Source of the DNA: Terriglobia bacterium
Lineage (GTDB): Bacteria > Acidobacteriota > Terriglobia > Bryobacterales > UBA6623
Assembly (NCBI GenBank): GCA_009838515.1
Contig: VXRL01000070.1
Coordinates: forward strand, 1 to 55,293
DNA: 55,293 nt
Reading direction: 5' to 3'
Positions 9,071 to 19,354 of this stretch are shown here, piece after piece. Position 1 is the stretch's first letter. The number at the start of each line of letters is the position of its first letter. A program made the position numbers and the translations under genes. The notes beneath the pieces were generated by a model that saw only the letters and a program-made list of their open reading frames with translations, made no database searches and was not told the DNA's origin.

Positions 9071-9401
9071 AGTTTGCAACGGTCGCACGACCGCAACCGT
9101 CTGACAACGAATCATCTGTAGTCACCCGCTCCATCACCCACACGGCGAACGACCACACGGTCACCGATCTACCTGTGCCGCACTCGCGTCCAATCGTCTC
9201 CCAGCTCGCTGCAAGTTCCGTGATAGATGTCAAAACGCAGAATATAGCTCAAGGTCTGTGGCGGTTCCAAATCTTACAGGCCGAATGAGAACTGGCACGA
9301 CGACTGGCGAGCGCCTGGACCGCGTGCATCACTGCGGGCAAGACTCCTGATATTGACGAGATCCTCGACCGAGCGGGTATGTGGAATCCCCCTCATCTGA
9401 C

Positions 9402-12400
9402 TCAGCCGGATTGGGGCCCTGCAACTTGGGAACGACGATCCCCGTGCGCACGCCGTATTAGTTCCGCCAGTTCGGCGATCTCTTCCGAGCTGGCGAACGG
9501 TACTTGCGCTAGGATCACTTTTCCCTCACCAGACAGCCTCGCTGCGAGGTGGCCGCGCCCGAGGAGCCGTTCCGCACCGGGCTCGTCGAGCACAAGTGCC
9601 GAGTTCCGCTTGTCAGCGACCTTCAATACGAGACGGTTGGTCAGATTCGCTCGGAGCTGCATCGGCAGGGCGTCCTTGTCGGGCCTTTGCGTGACAAAGA
9701 CGAGGTTGATGCCAGCGGCCCGGGCCTTGACGCCGAGCCGGCTCGCGTTTAGTGCCACAGCGTCGCGGTACTCATTGATCATCATCCAATCCGCGATCTC
9801 GTCGTGAAATAGCCAGATTCTAGCCAGCTGCTCGCCGCGGCCCACCTTGCGGTTGTATGCCAGCAGATTGGTCGCACCGGCCTCGGAAAGAAGCCGGTTT
9901 CGTCGCTCCATCTCGGCAACAAGCGATTCCAGCGCGCGGATGGCGTCTTCCCGGTCCGTAATGAGTTTGCCTCCAGCGTGGGGCATGCTGCGCAGCCAGG
10001 GAAAATCGATTCCGGCCTTCGGGTCAATCATCTGGATTTGTGCCTGCGCTGGCGCAATGGTCGCGCATATGTCCAGAAGAAGGCATTGCACTAGAACTCC
10101 CTTACCGCTGCCAGTCTCGCCCGCAATCAGCGTGTGAGGACCGTGCATTGGCTGACCGGCGAATTCACCTGCAACATTCAGGTAAAGCAACTCTCCGTTC
10201 GATTCCCGCGCACCCAGCAAGAGGCTGGTGTTCTCTCCCGGCGCGCTCCGTGGCATCTCTCGTTGCCGCCAAAGATCACGCAGGCGCAGGACGGTCCGTT
10301 TCGGCCGGGCGACCATGATCACAACTTCCATCGGCGCGGCCAAAACAGTGATCACGTCGACACCGTGGGATGTGAGCAGTTCCTGCCGCTTTCGCTCTAC
10401 CTTTGGAATAGTTAGGTCGTCAGACCCCCGGAGGCGCACCAAGGCTGCGTTTGGTGTCAGACGGGCTCCAACAAATCCGGCGGTCATTCCGTAGCCGCGT
10501 AACGCCCGCTGGACGACCTTCACCGTGGACTCCAGCCATTCTCGGGCCTCACCGTCTTCCTGATCGCTCGCCCGGCCAGCACCGATCCACGCCGCGACCT
10601 CCTCGGACGGCCAGGCAATGCACGGACCCTTTGAACTCTCGTCTTGCCTGCCGTCGGCAGCCGAGCCCTCTTCGTGGATCGCGACCGGAGGATCCAGCGC
10701 CTCGAGACCAGCTCCAGTCTCAGCTTCAACGGGTTCTCCGGCCGTTCCGCCCGGTCGCGTCGCGGCGCTACCATTCGGGTCGGGACGGCGAGCGGGGTGA
10801 CCGTCCTGTCCGGACTGCTGCTCATCGGAGCCACCTTGGGACGAGGTCCGGATCGAAACCAGTGCGTCCGCCCAGTCCTCGGTCTCTGGTTCGACCGCTT
10901 TACTTGTCGTCCCGCCGGAGACTGCGAAGGATCGAAGTGCTTCTGCAACCCGGCGCTTGTCGAAGATCTGCTGCTTGCAGTGCTTCGCGTTACTGAGCGG
11001 GGTCGGACCGCTGGCATCCACGTATTCGTCGTCGTCATGGACGAAGACATGCGAGAATCCGGCAATCTCGACAGGGACCGTGTCCCGACGCACTTCATCC
11101 GACCATCTGTGCAGGTCCCAACCATTGGCGTCTTCCTGACGGAACGGCTCCATGCCCTCAAGCATGAAATCGCCAAGTTGGTGCAGCCAGATATCCCGGT
11201 CTATGCGGGAGCGCTGTGGGTCCAGAGCGCGATCGAGCCGCCTGACGGTTTCAACCAGCTGTTTAGCTGACTTTCGGGATTGCGACCTGTAGCCCGCGGA
11301 CCCGACGAACTTGGATTCCGATATAGCGACCTTGAGCACTGGGTGCCCGTCCTCAATGCGAGGCGCGATCGCCATGATATCGGCGATCTGTTCCTCTCGC
11401 TGCCCGAACCACGTCGCAAAGTCGTCCAGAAAGAACCACCCGACGGGTAAGTCCCCTCCACCCAAACTGGTGCGGAGCTGTTCCATAGACAGAACCACCC
11501 CCAGTAGCTCGTTGGCACAATGCCCGTAGCGGGCTGCCCTCATGACCACCTGACCGGACAGCAAGTTTGCCCGGTCAATCAGCGAATCAATGACCCGGTC
11601 GTTGCCAGCGCTTATTCCAGGGGCTATCCGCTCAAGCCTCTTGTGGAGTAGCACGCGGAGGAGCCGCGCATCAGAAGTCGTGGATACGACAATGTTGTGG
11701 TCGACGTGTCGATCGTGAATATGCCTGATGACGCGCACGCCGTTGTTGCTCAGGAGCCGACGATCGACCAATTCATCGAAGTTGACAACCCATTCCCCAA
11801 TCCTGTGGATCTCCTCGAATACACGCCCGATCTCACCGTCTTGGAAATTGACCTCGCGAGCAGGTATTACGTTGTACGGCAGGGCATTGTCACCCTCCAA
11901 GAAGCGATGGATGGCATTGAGGTAGGTCTGCCCGACCCGCGGTTGAGCGGGCGAGGCCAGATAGACGGCGGTTGCAGTATCGGCGGGCCCCAGCGGTCGC
12001 CGTCTAGACCATCGCGGTGGAACATGCTCCAGAAGATCGGAGTCACGTCCTCCAGGGGAGCGCTTCCAGACGACTTTGGCGCCGCGAGCGATCACATCCT
12101 GCAGCACAACGAGGTCAGAAGCACGGTCGGTCCCGCCTGTGGGCACGTCGGCCGAGTTCAGTAAGCCCACGCGGAGTCGGCTCAGGAAGTTCCGCGCCGT
12201 TTCACTTGCCAGCGCTGACGAGGACTCATCGCTCACGGCGACGTTTTGCTGTTGGTAGATTCGGCGGATGCGTCTAGCGTCGGAATGTGTCAGCAACAGG
12301 TCGCACTGAAGTTCGTTTTCTTGCTCGACGCTGCTCGACAACTCGGACGCAAGCGCACTCGGCAGGGCCTTGGATTCGGAGTTGTAGAGGACTACCGAGA

Positions 12401-14795
12401 AGTTGCTTCGCTCATGAGGAAGGAGCTGGAGGTACTGCTCACCCACGGCTCCGAAGGCCCGCGCTGCCACGCGAGCGTCGTCGTCGAACTCCTCGCCCCA
12501 AGAGGTGCCTCCATGGCGGACGGGCATTTCTGCCAGGCTGTACCCGTACGCACTGTGGGTTGCCGCTAGGGGAACGGTGCCATTCCGGTCGAATCCGGCA
12601 CAGACTTCAGGATAGAAATTAGCATCCAGCTCGAGTTCGACCTGTCCGAACAGCAGGTCCGCCCGGTAGATATCGTCCTTGTCAGCGTCGAGGACTCCGT
12701 CGATGAGACGCGCGGCTTGCCGGGCCTTGACGGCAATCTCCGCCATACGTAGCGGATGCCAGGGCGCGATGATCGCGGCGGGAACCCCCGCCCCTACATT
12801 CGCAACGCCGCAGCGCAGGATCTCGCGCCACATGCGTTCCCGCGCCAGATCGTTGCTCGCGCCTCCGAGCAATTCCTCCAGAAGCTTCCCGTATGCGTGC
12901 GCCTGTTCGATCAGGGCCTCAGAAGCGATGCCTTCCCCGTCGGGCAGCACCCACGCCCGTACTGCCCGTGTGTAGGCTGTGTGGAAAGCCTCAAAGGCCT
13001 CGCCGATCCTCGCCTTCGCTACAGGGCCCAGAATGTCGGACAGTTCCGAGAGCGCTTGGAGGAACGCACCGCTGCGGTCGCCTGAGGCCTTGTTCGGGTT
13101 GACCAGCCTCCCGTCGTTTGTGTTCGTGACGTCACGTACCGTATTCACATCGTCCAAGGAAATGCGCTGTATCTCTCCCTTCGCGCTGACTGACCGCCGG
13201 ACGACATCGGCGGTCGGAAGGAGAGCACGGGTTCCATCGCGGTTCGCGATTCGCCAGAGATCGGCGGCCATTGCCGTGGCGAATGAATCCGGAGGAAGTT
13301 CCCAGAAGAAGATCAGCGTCTCCCGGACACCGTCCTGATCGAGAACCATCTCGAACTTAATAGATCGCGCGTCTCTCGCTCGGGAGGTGACCTTAGCCAG
13401 ATCACCCTTGGGCTCGGGAAAATAGAGCTCCTCGAGCTTCCCGAAGTCGAACTCGACGTCCGCTCCGAACAGAGAAGCGAGACCGCGGTACCTCACCGCG
13501 AAATACTGGACAACCCTAGCGTTCTTCTCCTGCCAGAAGCTCTTCTTCGTCCCATTGGGTATTTGGACGACGAGCCTTCGCCCTGACACCCCTTGCTCTG
13601 TTCGCTCCCGCAGGCTCTTGAGTGTCGCCAAGACTCCAGCTAGAAAGTCCTGGAAGGTTCGGGGGTTTCTGTAGATGTACTTTTCCCACGCGCTGTAAAG
13701 CTTCTGCTTGGGGCTTTGGGCGAGGTGCTCTCGATGCGCTTCGAAGAATGCTTCGAGCTCATCGGTAGGTTCCCGCGGGAATCTCCCACCTAGCAGCTCG
13801 CGTTCCTCGTTGTCGAGCCTACCTTCGAGATCGTCGTCGAAGAATTGTCTCGTCTTCTCGCCCAAGGTCATGTTGGGCGAATCCCGCCTTCCACTGAACA
13901 GTTCGGAAATCGAGCCCCAATCGAGACTGACTAGGGCCGCCTGCTCCCTCGACCAGTCACCGAGGCGGACGTCCGCGTTTAGGAAGTTCTCAATGATCCT
14001 GACCTCGTGTTCCTCCAGTCGTTGCCGCATGCGGTCGAGGTTCTGGAGGAGCGTCTCTTGCGGAATTGGGTCGTTGCGTTCGGTTTCGCGGACGAGCAGA
14101 GGGCGGATGTGCCTGTCCATCCGACGAAAGATCCTGCTCCATTCGGCTAGCGTGTCTAGCTTGCCTGCGGGGATACCGTCGAACCCCCCGGCGTACCGGG
14201 GCAGGTGCAGACTCGTTAAGGCGTGGTCAACCGCCTTTGGGACTGGAAGGCCCTTCGATGCAATGCCGACGGCGATGGCTAGGACGAAGTCCGCGAAGGT
14301 CTCGATCGTCCGTGCCGCGTGCGTGTTGTTCGCCGCCGCCAAGGCGGTTCTTAGGTGTGCGTGTTCCGTCTCGTCGAGATGGGCTGCTGTAAGGCCGGCT
14401 CTCTCGATCCAAGCGTAGTAACGAGTACGCAATGTATCTGTTTCCAGTCTCGTAATCTTCTCGACGCTCTTGTCATTCCGCTGGAGGTCGTCTTGCGTTG
14501 CCGCGAACAGGACGGCGCGGTGGTCCCCTGAGAGCCGGCAATGTCGCCAGTGAGTTACCGACTCCTCGCTCCGGGCTTCCGGTGCGAGTTCTCCGTCAGG
14601 ATCGAATGTCCCCGAGACCCGCACAGCGATGGAACTCCGCAGAACGCTGTCCCCGAGCACGGCTCGGGCGATCGTGCGCACGAGCGAGGGCTCCAATCCG
14701 AGCATGCAAAAGCGCAAGGTCCCTTCCGTCTCCTGCTGCAAGTGGGTATTGATGAAGTCGAGGGCAACCTGGGCAATCAGGCTATTTCTCGTCAT
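9402..14795 (-). CDS. sspH: SspH/DptH-like FtsK-HerA motor of PT-dependent restriction
   Basis: This very long protein (1,797 residues) has a C-terminal FtsK/HerA-type motor of about 260 residues. Walker A is GETGSGKG (K1565), followed by QMIDPKAG, a Walker B-like IWLFHDE, then TQRPDKDALPMQLRANLTNR and a GAERLLGRG motif as in FtsK. The first 1,500 residues are large, charged and not recognised, except a low-complexity linker near 1,340-1,420 rich in Gly, Ser, Asp and Pro. Length and architecture fit DptH of Dnd and the H subunit of SspFGH systems, which restrict DNA lacking PT marks. The ATG at 14795 overlaps the preceding stop by 4 bp, so F, G and H should be translated together. Confidence 0.82.
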   Translation of the reverse strand: MTRNSLIAQVALDFINTHLQQETEGTLRFCMLGLEPSLVRTIARAVLGDSVLRSSIAVRVSGTFDPDGELAPEARSEESVTHWRHCRLSGDHRAVLFAATQDDLQRNDKSVEKITRLETDTLRTRYYAWIERAGLTAAHLDETEHAHLRTALAAANNTHAARTIETFADFVLAIAVGIASKGLPVPKAVDHALTSLHLPRYAGGFDGIPAGKLDTLAEWSRIFRRMDRHIRPLLVRETERNDPIPQETLLQNLDRMRQRLEEHEVRIIENFLNADVRLGDWSREQAALVSLDWGSISELFSGRRDSPNMTLGEKTRQFFDDDLEGRLDNEERELLGGRFPREPTDELEAFFEAHREHLAQSPKQKLYSAWEKYIYRNPRTFQDFLAGVLATLKSLRERTEQGVSGRRLVVQIPNGTKKSFWQEKNARVVQYFAVRYRGLASLFGADVEFDFGKLEELYFPEPKGDLAKVTSRARDARSIKFEMVLDQDGVRETLIFFWELPPDSFATAMAADLWRIANRDGTRALLPTADVVRRSVSAKGEIQRISLDDVNTVRDVTNTNDGRLVNPNKASGDRSGAFLQALSELSDILGPVAKARIGEAFEAFHTAYTRAVRAWVLPDGEGIASEALIEQAHAYGKLLEELLGGASNDLARERMWREILRCGVANVGAGVPAAIIAPWHPLRMAEIAVKARQAARLIDGVLDADKDDIYRADLLFGQVELELDANFYPEVCAGFDRNGTVPLAATHSAYGYSLAEMPVRHGGTSWGEEFDDDARVAARAFGAVGEQYLQLLPHERSNFSVVLYNSESKALPSALASELSSSVEQENELQCDLLLTHSDARRIRRIYQQQNVAVSDESSSALASETARNFLSRLRVGLLNSADVPTGGTDRASDLVVLQDVIARGAKVVWKRSPGGRDSDLLEHVPPRWSRRRPLGPADTATAVYLASPAQPRVGQTYLNAIHRFLEGDNALPYNVIPAREVNFQDGEIGRVFEEIHRIGEWVVNFDELVDRRLLSNNGVRVIRHIHDRHVDHNIVVSTTSDARLLRVLLHKRLERIAPGISAGNDRVIDSLIDRANLLSGQVVMRAARYGHCANELLGVVLSMEQLRTSLGGGDLPVGWFFLDDFATWFGQREEQIADIMAIAPRIEDGHPVLKVAISESKFVGSAGYRSQSRKSAKQLVETVRRLDRALDPQRSRIDRDIWLHQLGDFMLEGMEPFRQEDANGWDLHRWSDEVRRDTVPVEIAGFSHVFVHDDDEYVDASGPTPLSNAKHCKQQIFDKRRVAEALRSFAVSGGTTSKAVEPETEDWADALVSIRTSSQGGSDEQQSGQDGHPARRPDPNGSAATRPGGTAGEPVEAETGAGLEALDPPVAIHEEGSAADGRQDESSKGPCIAWPSEEVAAWIGAGRASDQEDGEAREWLESTVKVVQRALRGYGMTAGFVGARLTPNAALVRLRGSDDLTIPKVERKRQELLTSHGVDVITVLAAPMEVVIMVARPKRTVLRLRDLWRQREMPRSAPGENTSLLLGARESNGELLYLNVAGEFAGQPMHGPHTLIAGETGSGKGVLVQCLLLDICATIAPAQAQIQMIDPKAGIDFPWLRSMPHAGGKLITDREDAIRALESLVAEMERRNRLLSEAGATNLLAYNRKVGRGEQLARIWLFHDEIADWMMINEYRDAVALNASRLGVKARAAGINLVFVTQRPDKDALPMQLRANLTNRLVLKVADKRNSALVLDEPGAERLLGRGHLAARLSGEGKVILAQVPFASSEEIAELAELIRRAHGDRRSQVAGPQSG

Positions 14796-16324
14796 GAGCG
14801 GCTCCGGAATGGGTTCTCGACGTAGGCGCAGTCATCGGAAAGGCGTCGCAGCAGACCGAGTGTACGAAGACGCTGCTCGAGCCGCTGCGTATTTTGGGTG
14901 AACACATTCTGGTCGGTCGGCAGCCTTCGGAAGGCCCGTTCGGCTTCGGGCGCGCCGATTACAAGCCGGAACCGGTCGTAAAGCTTCGAGAGGAACCTGT
15001 GAAATTCCTCTCGGCCTTCGTCTACCGTGCACATGACGAGGGCTTTCAGCAAGGAATCGTCCGGCGAATACCATGTGCCGACACCGCGGCGCGAGACCGC
15101 GAGGCCAATCTGTCGCGCCCATTCGAGATGAACCTTCGCGACATGCTGCTGATGCCGTTTCTCGGAATAATCGCGCAGGGCGCGGAAGATCGTCTCGGGA
15201 TCGCCCGACGGAGGCCCATCGTCCGAATCCCAGTGGAATCTCTGCTCGAGAAAATCGCGGGCCGCGTCCGTGGGTGAGTGCGCCTGGAGGGCAGCCTGCC
15301 AGCCCTCGTCGGTCTTCGCGGAGTCTACGTAGGCGCGCACGGCGCGCCTGGGCAACATGCGATTGGCACCGAGGCTTTCGACGGAGAGCTCAAACAACGT
15401 ACTCTTGCGCGGGGAGGCGATCTCGAGGACAAATCGCGGCTCGGTGGCGTCCCCTAATTCCTCGTTGGCCCGGCGAAGGGCGTACAGGAGCATGTGCAAT
15501 GCCGAGAGCCGCATTAGGGGATCGAGCAATGCCTCGCCGGGAAGGTCTAGGCCGAGCATCCGCTGCCAAGTCTCCCCGAGGGCCTCATACTCAGGCCTCT
15601 CCGCATAGGGCAGGTAGCCGACTCTGCTCGAGACGTAATCGACATCCATATGAGATTCCTCGGGCAGCAGGAATCGGACCACCTGGTCCCATTCCCCGCC
15701 CTCGCGCAGAAGTATCCCGGAAATCCGCTCCGCGATCCCTTGACCGGCACTACTGCGATTGAGCATCAGATAGAGCAGTTCGCCGCCGCGCGCAAAGAAA
15801 CGGCGATCGGGACTCCCATGAATGTTGGTCGGCAAATCGGCGTACAGGCACTCTGGGCCATAGGGGAACACGAACCGGGAACTCCACCGTCGCTGCCGAT
15901 GGGACTCCACTGCGGTGTTCTGGAAAAACTCGACTACACGCGCGAAATCCGAGAACGAGCGGAAGCGCTCCTGCAAGTACCCTATGTCGTCATCGCCCGC
16001 GTAGGTCTTGCGCAACGAGCGCCACCGCTGCTGGTCCGCACGTTCGGTTGCCTCAATGAAATGAAGATGCGGGCTATTGAAAACTAATTGGCGGAGTGGT
16101 ACGAGTCGCGGCACGTAGTACCGGAACCTCTCGTGGGCACCGTCCGTTCGGGGCTCCTTCAACGCGACTCCCCGCGCATTCCTGTGCCGAAATACGGCTA
16201 GGAACTCGAGCAGGACAAGCCAAGGGGTCTGATCGTTGTATAGGCGATGCCCCCAGATTGCTTCGTCGACCCAGACGTTGACGTCGCTTTGATACTCTTC
16301 GGGAGCCTTGAGACGCGCCGTCAC
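14792..16324 (-). CDS. sspG: SspG/DptG-like protein of the PT restriction operon
   Basis: This 510-residue soluble protein has no motif that I recognise by itself. It is assigned to the G position because it lies between an F-type ATPase and an H-type FtsK motor, with 4-bp stop/start overlaps on both sides, as in dndFGH and sspFGH operons. The start is a GTG at 16324 inside the F stop. It begins with a segment noting regular secondary structure (KAPEEYQSDVNVWVDEAIW) and is rich in Arg and Glu throughout. G proteins are thought to bridge the ATPase and motor components; no catalytic residue is evident. If the cluster is not PT-related, the function is unknown. Confidence 0.68.
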   Translation of the reverse strand: MTARLKAPEEYQSDVNVWVDEAIWGHRLYNDQTPWLVLLEFLAVFRHRNARGVALKEPRTDGAHERFRYYVPRLVPLRQLVFNSPHLHFIEATERADQQRWRSLRKTYAGDDDIGYLQERFRSFSDFARVVEFFQNTAVESHRQRRWSSRFVFPYGPECLYADLPTNIHGSPDRRFFARGGELLYLMLNRSSAGQGIAERISGILLREGGEWDQVVRFLLPEESHMDVDYVSSRVGYLPYAERPEYEALGETWQRMLGLDLPGEALLDPLMRLSALHMLLYALRRANEELGDATEPRFVLEIASPRKSTLFELSVESLGANRMLPRRAVRAYVDSAKTDEGWQAALQAHSPTDAARDFLEQRFHWDSDDGPPSGDPETIFRALRDYSEKRHQQHVAKVHLEWARQIGLAVSRRGVGTWYSPDDSLLKALVMCTVDEGREEFHRFLSKLYDRFRLVIGAPEAERAFRRLPTDQNVFTQNTQRLEQRLRTLGLLRRLSDDCAYVENPFRSRS

Positions 16325-18165
16325 CGACCTACTCCGATACGAATAGGTTCCGACTGCAGGCGACCTTTCCCGTCTACGGTCAGGGCGTGAAGAACCGCCA
16401 CGGAGCCTGCGGCCTGTTCGGCCATCACCGCCGCGTTGAGCCGTTTAATCATACGGAGCTTGAAGTCGAGGAAGTCCTCATAGCACTGGCGTGAGAAACT
16501 TGCCGGCAGGCTCCCACCGGCTACGCGCACCAAGTACTCGAAATGCGTCAGCTGAAGAATCAGGCTGCCTAGGACTTCATCTCCGCCTCCGATGGGATCC
16601 ACGACTTCTAGCGAGGGGCCCCGGAAGTCCGGCGCAAGCACGAATCGGAGATAGGGGTCCCGCCGGTGCGTTCGTGTGGGCAGTTTGTGGTTCAACAGCG
16701 AGGAGATCCGCCCTCGTCCGTCGCCCCCCGAGGAAGTCAGATACAGGACCGTACCGTCATCGATCATCATGCCGCAGAACGTGCGGTTGAGGCCAAGCAC
16801 GAGTTGTTCAGCAATTTCCGGTAGAACCCGGCCCGAAGCCAGTGCATCGACGAACTCTAGAAACATCCCGGACGCTTGGTACACAGTCAGCCGCCATGGA
16901 TCCAATCCGTGCCGTGCCGGGAGCGAGAAGAACAGGCGCTGCCTTTGGCGTGCCAATGTGCGGACGAACTCGCGACCGTCCCGCCTCTCCCCCTCAAGAT
17001 AGTTGTCCAAGGCCCTCTCGTACGCCTGCTTGCCGTAGTAGATGTCACTTGCAACGACCTCCTGATAAAGTTCCGAGCCCCTGTGAGCTCCGTAAATCAG
17101 CAGGTTGTCCACCTTGTTGTCGGTTTCCCTGCCGATGCCGAACGCCTCCAGCGTCGTGAAGACCTGGTACTGTCGCCGCTGGCGCTCGGGTAGGTTCCCA
17201 CCGAGAACGTTCGCATAGGGATTCGTCAGTGCGTAGGCCCGATTCTCGGCGCGACTTCTTGCCGTGCGGCAGGTGAGAAGAATCCGCTGTGGGCTGCCGT
17301 CTCCGAGCAGGATGTTGACGCAAAGCAGGAGCAGGTCGCGGATCGGAAGCTGCATCCGGTTCGCACGCGACAGCCGGATTAGGTCTCGCAGGCGCTGGCG
17401 GAAGGTCGAGCCGTCCGCACTGCCACGCAAGCGCTCACGGTTGATCCGAATTGGGCATGTGGTTGTTCCGTCGCTGCGCAACAACTCGCAGCCTTCGCAC
17501 CGAGACCAAAGAGGGTGCTCGACAACCTGCTCGACCAGCCTGTCGAAGTGCTCCGAGGCGTCGAGCCGGCTAAGGTTGTAGAGGTCGAGATGAAGTGCCT
17601 CGTCACGGGTTCGCTCCTCGATCAGCATGTCCTCAACAATTCCGTAGATGCGACGTGCGTCGCAACCCTGCTGTTCAGCCCAGTCCCGCCAGCTAGAGAG
17701 GAGCTGGCCGTCGTTGGCGGCCACAAGGTAGACCGCATTTCCGTCACTTCCGGCAACCGCACGTGCAAGACCGGCTAGGACGACATCCTTTTCTTCCAGG
17801 GTCAACTCGCTCAGGTCCTTGACAATTGTCAGCACTCTCTGTGAAACCGGTAGCTGCAGCGAGACGATCTTCTTGCCTTCCCTCCAGTTGTCCGGAGCGC
17901 CCCCGAAATGCTCCCAGACGTTCCGGCAGTGGTAGGTCTTCCCGTCCCCCGCCGTTCCAGTCAGGACCACGTTCCGAGGTACGGGCCCTTCGAAGTTCTC
18001 GAGTAGGTCGTCGAAATGGGCCGGAGGTATGCGAATGGGAGGGTCAATTTCATAGCGTTCTATTTCGGCTTGGATCAACTCGTCATACATGTTGTCACCG
18101 GCGGGAATCGGGCCGTAGTGACGCAAGAACGAGACCAAGCTGTTCGTATGTCCCATCTGTCCCAT
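16321..18165 (-). CDS. sspF: SspF/DptF-like P-loop ATPase, first gene of the FGH operon
   Basis: This 614-residue protein has an N-terminal P-loop GTAGDGKT (K76), close to the GSSGDGKS type of DptF proteins as I recall them. A Cys-rich segment (CEGCELL, then CPIRINRERL, around residue 220-240) resembles a small zinc site. It leads the minus-strand FGH operon and overlaps the G gene by 4 bp. F proteins are required, with G and H, for damage to unmodified DNA in PT restriction. The ATG at 18165 lacks a clear ribosome site; a second ATG three codons later is equally possible. The AT-rich 424-bp gap upstream should hold the promoter. Confidence 0.78.
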   Translation of the reverse strand: MGQMGHTNSLVSFLRHYGPIPAGDNMYDELIQAEIERYEIDPPIRIPPAHFDDLLENFEGPVPRNVVLTGTAGDGKTYHCRNVWEHFGGAPDNWREGKKIVSLQLPVSQRVLTIVKDLSELTLEEKDVVLAGLARAVAGSDGNAVYLVAANDGQLLSSWRDWAEQQGCDARRIYGIVEDMLIEERTRDEALHLDLYNLSRLDASEHFDRLVEQVVEHPLWSRCEGCELLRSDGTTTCPIRINRERLRGSADGSTFRQRLRDLIRLSRANRMQLPIRDLLLLCVNILLGDGSPQRILLTCRTARSRAENRAYALTNPYANVLGGNLPERQRRQYQVFTTLEAFGIGRETDNKVDNLLIYGAHRGSELYQEVVASDIYYGKQAYERALDNYLEGERRDGREFVRTLARQRQRLFFSLPARHGLDPWRLTVYQASGMFLEFVDALASGRVLPEIAEQLVLGLNRTFCGMMIDDGTVLYLTSSGGDGRGRISSLLNHKLPTRTHRRDPYLRFVLAPDFRGPSLEVVDPIGGGDEVLGSLILQLTHFEYLVRVAGGSLPASFSRQCYEDFLDFKLRMIKRLNAAVMAEQAAGSVAVLHALTVDGKGRLQSEPIRIGVGR

Positions 18166-18589
18166 GTAATCAAAATAGTTTCGAGTGTTGGATTATGTTG
18201 TCGCCGTTCGATTTCGGCAACCGCGATCACACCAGTGTACAAGCCGTCCAGCTTCCTCAACCATTACGCGACGGCTGCTGCGCCAATGCTGTAATGTCCG
18301 GATTGAGCGATTCTGAAATGTCCGCCGTTGGTTGCAAGCCGATGAGGGGCTGTGGAGGCAGAGAACGTCTGGCATTCCTCCTACATTCGATCTATGGTGG
18401 TTCATCTTGTGAAATAATATAGACTCGTGACTCTATATCGTTTATTTTCAATGCTCTAAGGATTCTTCGACACAGGAAGAGCAATGGGCAGCTTAGATGA
18501 CGTGTACAGTAACTTCGAGACTAACCAATCCTTTGCTCCTTTGCGCGAACCAACAGATTCACGGCCTTCGGGAAGCAGCCGAGACTGCC
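18166..18589. other. AT-richer intergenic region upstream of sspF
   Basis: No gene is evident. The region should contain the FGH operon promoter reading left. It holds an imperfect dyad, ATATAGA (18416-18422) and TCTATAT (18431-18437) with an 8-base spacer, in a locally AT-rich patch about 250 bp from the sspF start. A regulator site is conceivable but there is no independent support. Confidence 0.4.
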
Positions 18590-19142
18590 TACCCCCAAGA
18601 ATCGGATTTGGCCGGGGAGTACGGCGGCCGAATACTCTGTAGAGGTTCGTTCCTCACATGAAGCTGAATTTCTGACGCGGAGGCGCATCCCGTCGATTCC
18701 GGCCATTGCTGGCCGTTGCAGCCCTGGCTGGCCTCACTTGGCTACAGAGGCGGGCCGACGCCCTTTGCGCCAAGCTTGTGACTGCACGCTCCGCGCTCTC
18801 CGAGCGTACCGTCCACGAGTACACGATCCTGTCTGCCACTGACCTCGAAGCAGCGGGCGAGATCCCCGAGCGTTACCTCGTACTGAGTGTCCTGCCTGGA
18901 ACGGCCGCGTCGTAATGCGCGGCAACGGCGGCTATGCCGGGCACTCGCCCGACGATCCGGGCAGCATTCGCGCCTCGGAGCGGGCCGTTGCCGATGGGTT
19001 CGTGCCGGTCTATACCAACACCGGGCACGATCGGAATGCTGAACCGCTCGGCACGTTCGCTTTCGATGATCGCCGGAAGGAGATCGACAATAGCTTCCGC
19101 GCTGTCCGCCTCACGATCCAGGATCGCGTTGATCGCAGCTAA
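18590..19142 (+). pseudogene. 5' remnant of a tannase/feruloyl esterase gene copy
   Basis: The stretch is clearly homologous to the start of the intact tannase gene at 25944, including its upstream leader (both have an ACTCTGTAGAGG-like or ATTCTGTAGAGG stretch followed by GTTCCTCACATGAA). Translated pieces match the signal peptide region, SERTVHEYTILSATDLEA, GNGGYAG and NTGHDR of the intact protein. A deletion of a few dozen bases just before 18900 removes the segment equal to PEIVFEVVLPAEW, an early stop follows the start, and the copy ends near 19142 well before the catalytic serine. It cannot encode an active enzyme. The 3' remnant at 25030-25235 may be from the same copy. Confidence 0.85.
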
Positions 19143-19354
19143 ACTCGCTCCAACGGATCGTAGCTACCTATAGCGGGCGGCACCGCACTTGTCCGCGAAG
19201 CGCTTGCCATTCTCGAACTGCGATCCGTGGCTCGTCGTCGGCTGCTCGCACGCGTCTTCGTTCGGCACCCGGAGTCTGCCAACCTTCCCGCCAACGGTAC
19301 CAATGGGTGGAGAGTTGCAAGGCGTTGCCAGCGTTCCGGCTGGAAGCGAGCGTC

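Noticed and set aside
2453..18165. BREX, DISARM or Druantia assignment of the large ATPase cluster
   Set aside because: No PglZ, methyltransferase or helicase of those systems; DUF4007, a DndC-like enzyme and a cysteine desulfurase point to phosphorothioation.
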